From Proteobacteria bacterium ST_bin16 (GTDB lineage: Bacteria > Pseudomonadota > Gammaproteobacteria > Burkholderiales > Nitrosomonadaceae): DNA of 23,515 nt. Positions 22,983 to 23,515 of the stretch are shown here, in pieces. The notes under the pieces are model-generated. The model did no database searches. It was not told where the DNA came from and worked only from the letters and a program-made list of their open reading frames with translations. The stretch is taken from assembly GCA_002083595.1 (NCBI GenBank), contig MSXT01000091.1, positions 1 through 23,515 of the forward strand, written 5' to 3'. A program made the position numbers and the translations under genes. The stretch's first letter is position 1, and every line of letters starts with the position of its first letter.

Positions 22983-23012
22983 GAGCCCTGGCATGGACTA
23001 TCGTTAGCTTGA

Positions 23013-23496
23013 CTATCTCTTTTGCAAAATTGCGGCTTTGAGTATTTCGTCTGCAAAATCTATATCGTTCGGAAATAATAAAACTGAAGTACTGGATATA
23101 TATTCAAGAAAACCATATTTTTTGCATAATGGCAGCATTTCATCTTTCCCAATTTCGCTTATCGAATGATAAAAAATCAAAGCAAGCTCTTCCCTTGAAA
23201 GTTGCCCCCACAATATTTCTGTATAAATTTCTTTTTCTAAATCACTTAAATCAGCTTTTTCGACAAATTTCAGTATATTTAAAATAACTCTAAAATAATG
23301 GGTTATATGACTACTACCTTGCGTATACATAAGACTTAGATAATCTGTCTCTAGTTTTTCTAATCTAGATTGCTCTACGCCATTTATTTTTGCTGGTAAA
23401 TTTCTGCGGTGAAAATCTTCCATTTTTTGATATAACCAGTTTATTGATTCTCTTCCTTCAGTTTTTTATCTTTAGTATCGTCTTGGATTATTTTAA
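23013..23496 (-). pseudogene. Truncated, frameshifted putAbiC-like abortive-infection gene
   Basis: The main frame (ATG at 23423, stop at 23013, 136 residues) resembles the C-terminal part of putAbiC-type phage abortive-infection proteins. It shows HITHYFRVILNILKFVEK, then EIYTEILWGQLSREELALIFYHS, and a CKKYGFLEYI segment. The homology is from memory of the family pattern. The frame is open to 23466 with GRESINWLYQKM, which looks native. Further upstream the coding appearance moves to another frame (LKIIQDDTKDKKLKEENQ then stop at 23441), so a frameshift near the A6 run at 23462-23467 is likely. The terminal repeat at 23497 then cuts the gene. It is strongly AT-rich compared with the phage genes and runs opposite to them. 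Confidence 0.6.
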
Positions 23497-23515
23497 GGCT
23501 CTAGACTAGCAGAGA
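23497..23515. repeat. 19-bp terminal inverted repeat, right copy
   Basis: GGCTCTAGACTAGCAGAGA at the right edge is the exact inverse of bases 1-19. It directly follows the interrupted putAbiC-like gene. It is interpreted as the first bases of an insertion sequence whose other copy bounds the left edge. Confidence 0.7.

Noticed and set aside
1..23515. The whole window as a single 23.5-kb transposon bounded by terminal inverted repeats
   Set aside because: It contains essential core genes in ancestral order and no transposase that fits. Assembly ending in two IS copies explains the repeats more simply.

Overview
The window looks like a contig from a betaproteobacterium, most likely Nitrosomonas or a close relative. 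This rests on roughly even base composition, the style of the core proteins (RecG, MurA, the ubiC-ubiA-ubiD cluster, LptD-SurA-PdxA-RsmA) and general familiarity. It was not confirmed by any search.

Bases 1-17010 are ordinary chromosome. A membrane-anchored protein of unknown function (185-802) ends at a strong hairpin terminator shared with the 3' end of murA on the opposite strand. Divergent from murA runs ridA-recG, followed by a bestrophin-family channel. Next comes a ubiquinone cluster, ubiC-ubiA-ubiD, with an ATGA overlap between ubiC and ubiA. Then come an AT-rich small membrane protein and a DUF486 membrane protein. The outer-membrane assembly operon lptD-surA-pdxA-rsmA follows, with 11-base overlaps at surA/pdxA and pdxA/rsmA. 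Convergent to it on the minus strand is a lemA-TPM-TPM cluster.

Bases 17089-23496 are accessory DNA. A short IS3-family transposase remnant (minus strand) abuts a scrambled piece of one filamentous phage (inovirus): part of the adsorption-protein gene joined directly to part of the pVI-like gene. This piece runs straight into a second, nearly complete inovirus prophage. Its order is rep (pII/X family), ssDNA-binding protein, major coat, small membrane protein, adsorption protein (pIII-like), pVI-like, Zot/pI, two small unknown genes, and a GC-rich hairpin cluster that is probably the origin/packaging region. The rep gene has lost its native start and now begins at a GTG borrowed from the other phage's pVI-like gene. 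An internal start with a good ribosome binding site could still give a pX-like C-terminal protein. No integrase, repressor or secretin gene is visible.

After the phage, an AT-rich minus-strand gene resembles the C-terminal part of putAbiC-type abortive-infection proteins. It is frameshifted and cut off near the window edge. The window begins and ends with the same 19-base sequence in inverted orientation, most simply the ends of a multicopy insertion sequence at which assembly stopped. The most notable material is therefore the recombinant inovirus region, its unusual coat precursor, its unknown small genes and the adjacent defence-like gene.
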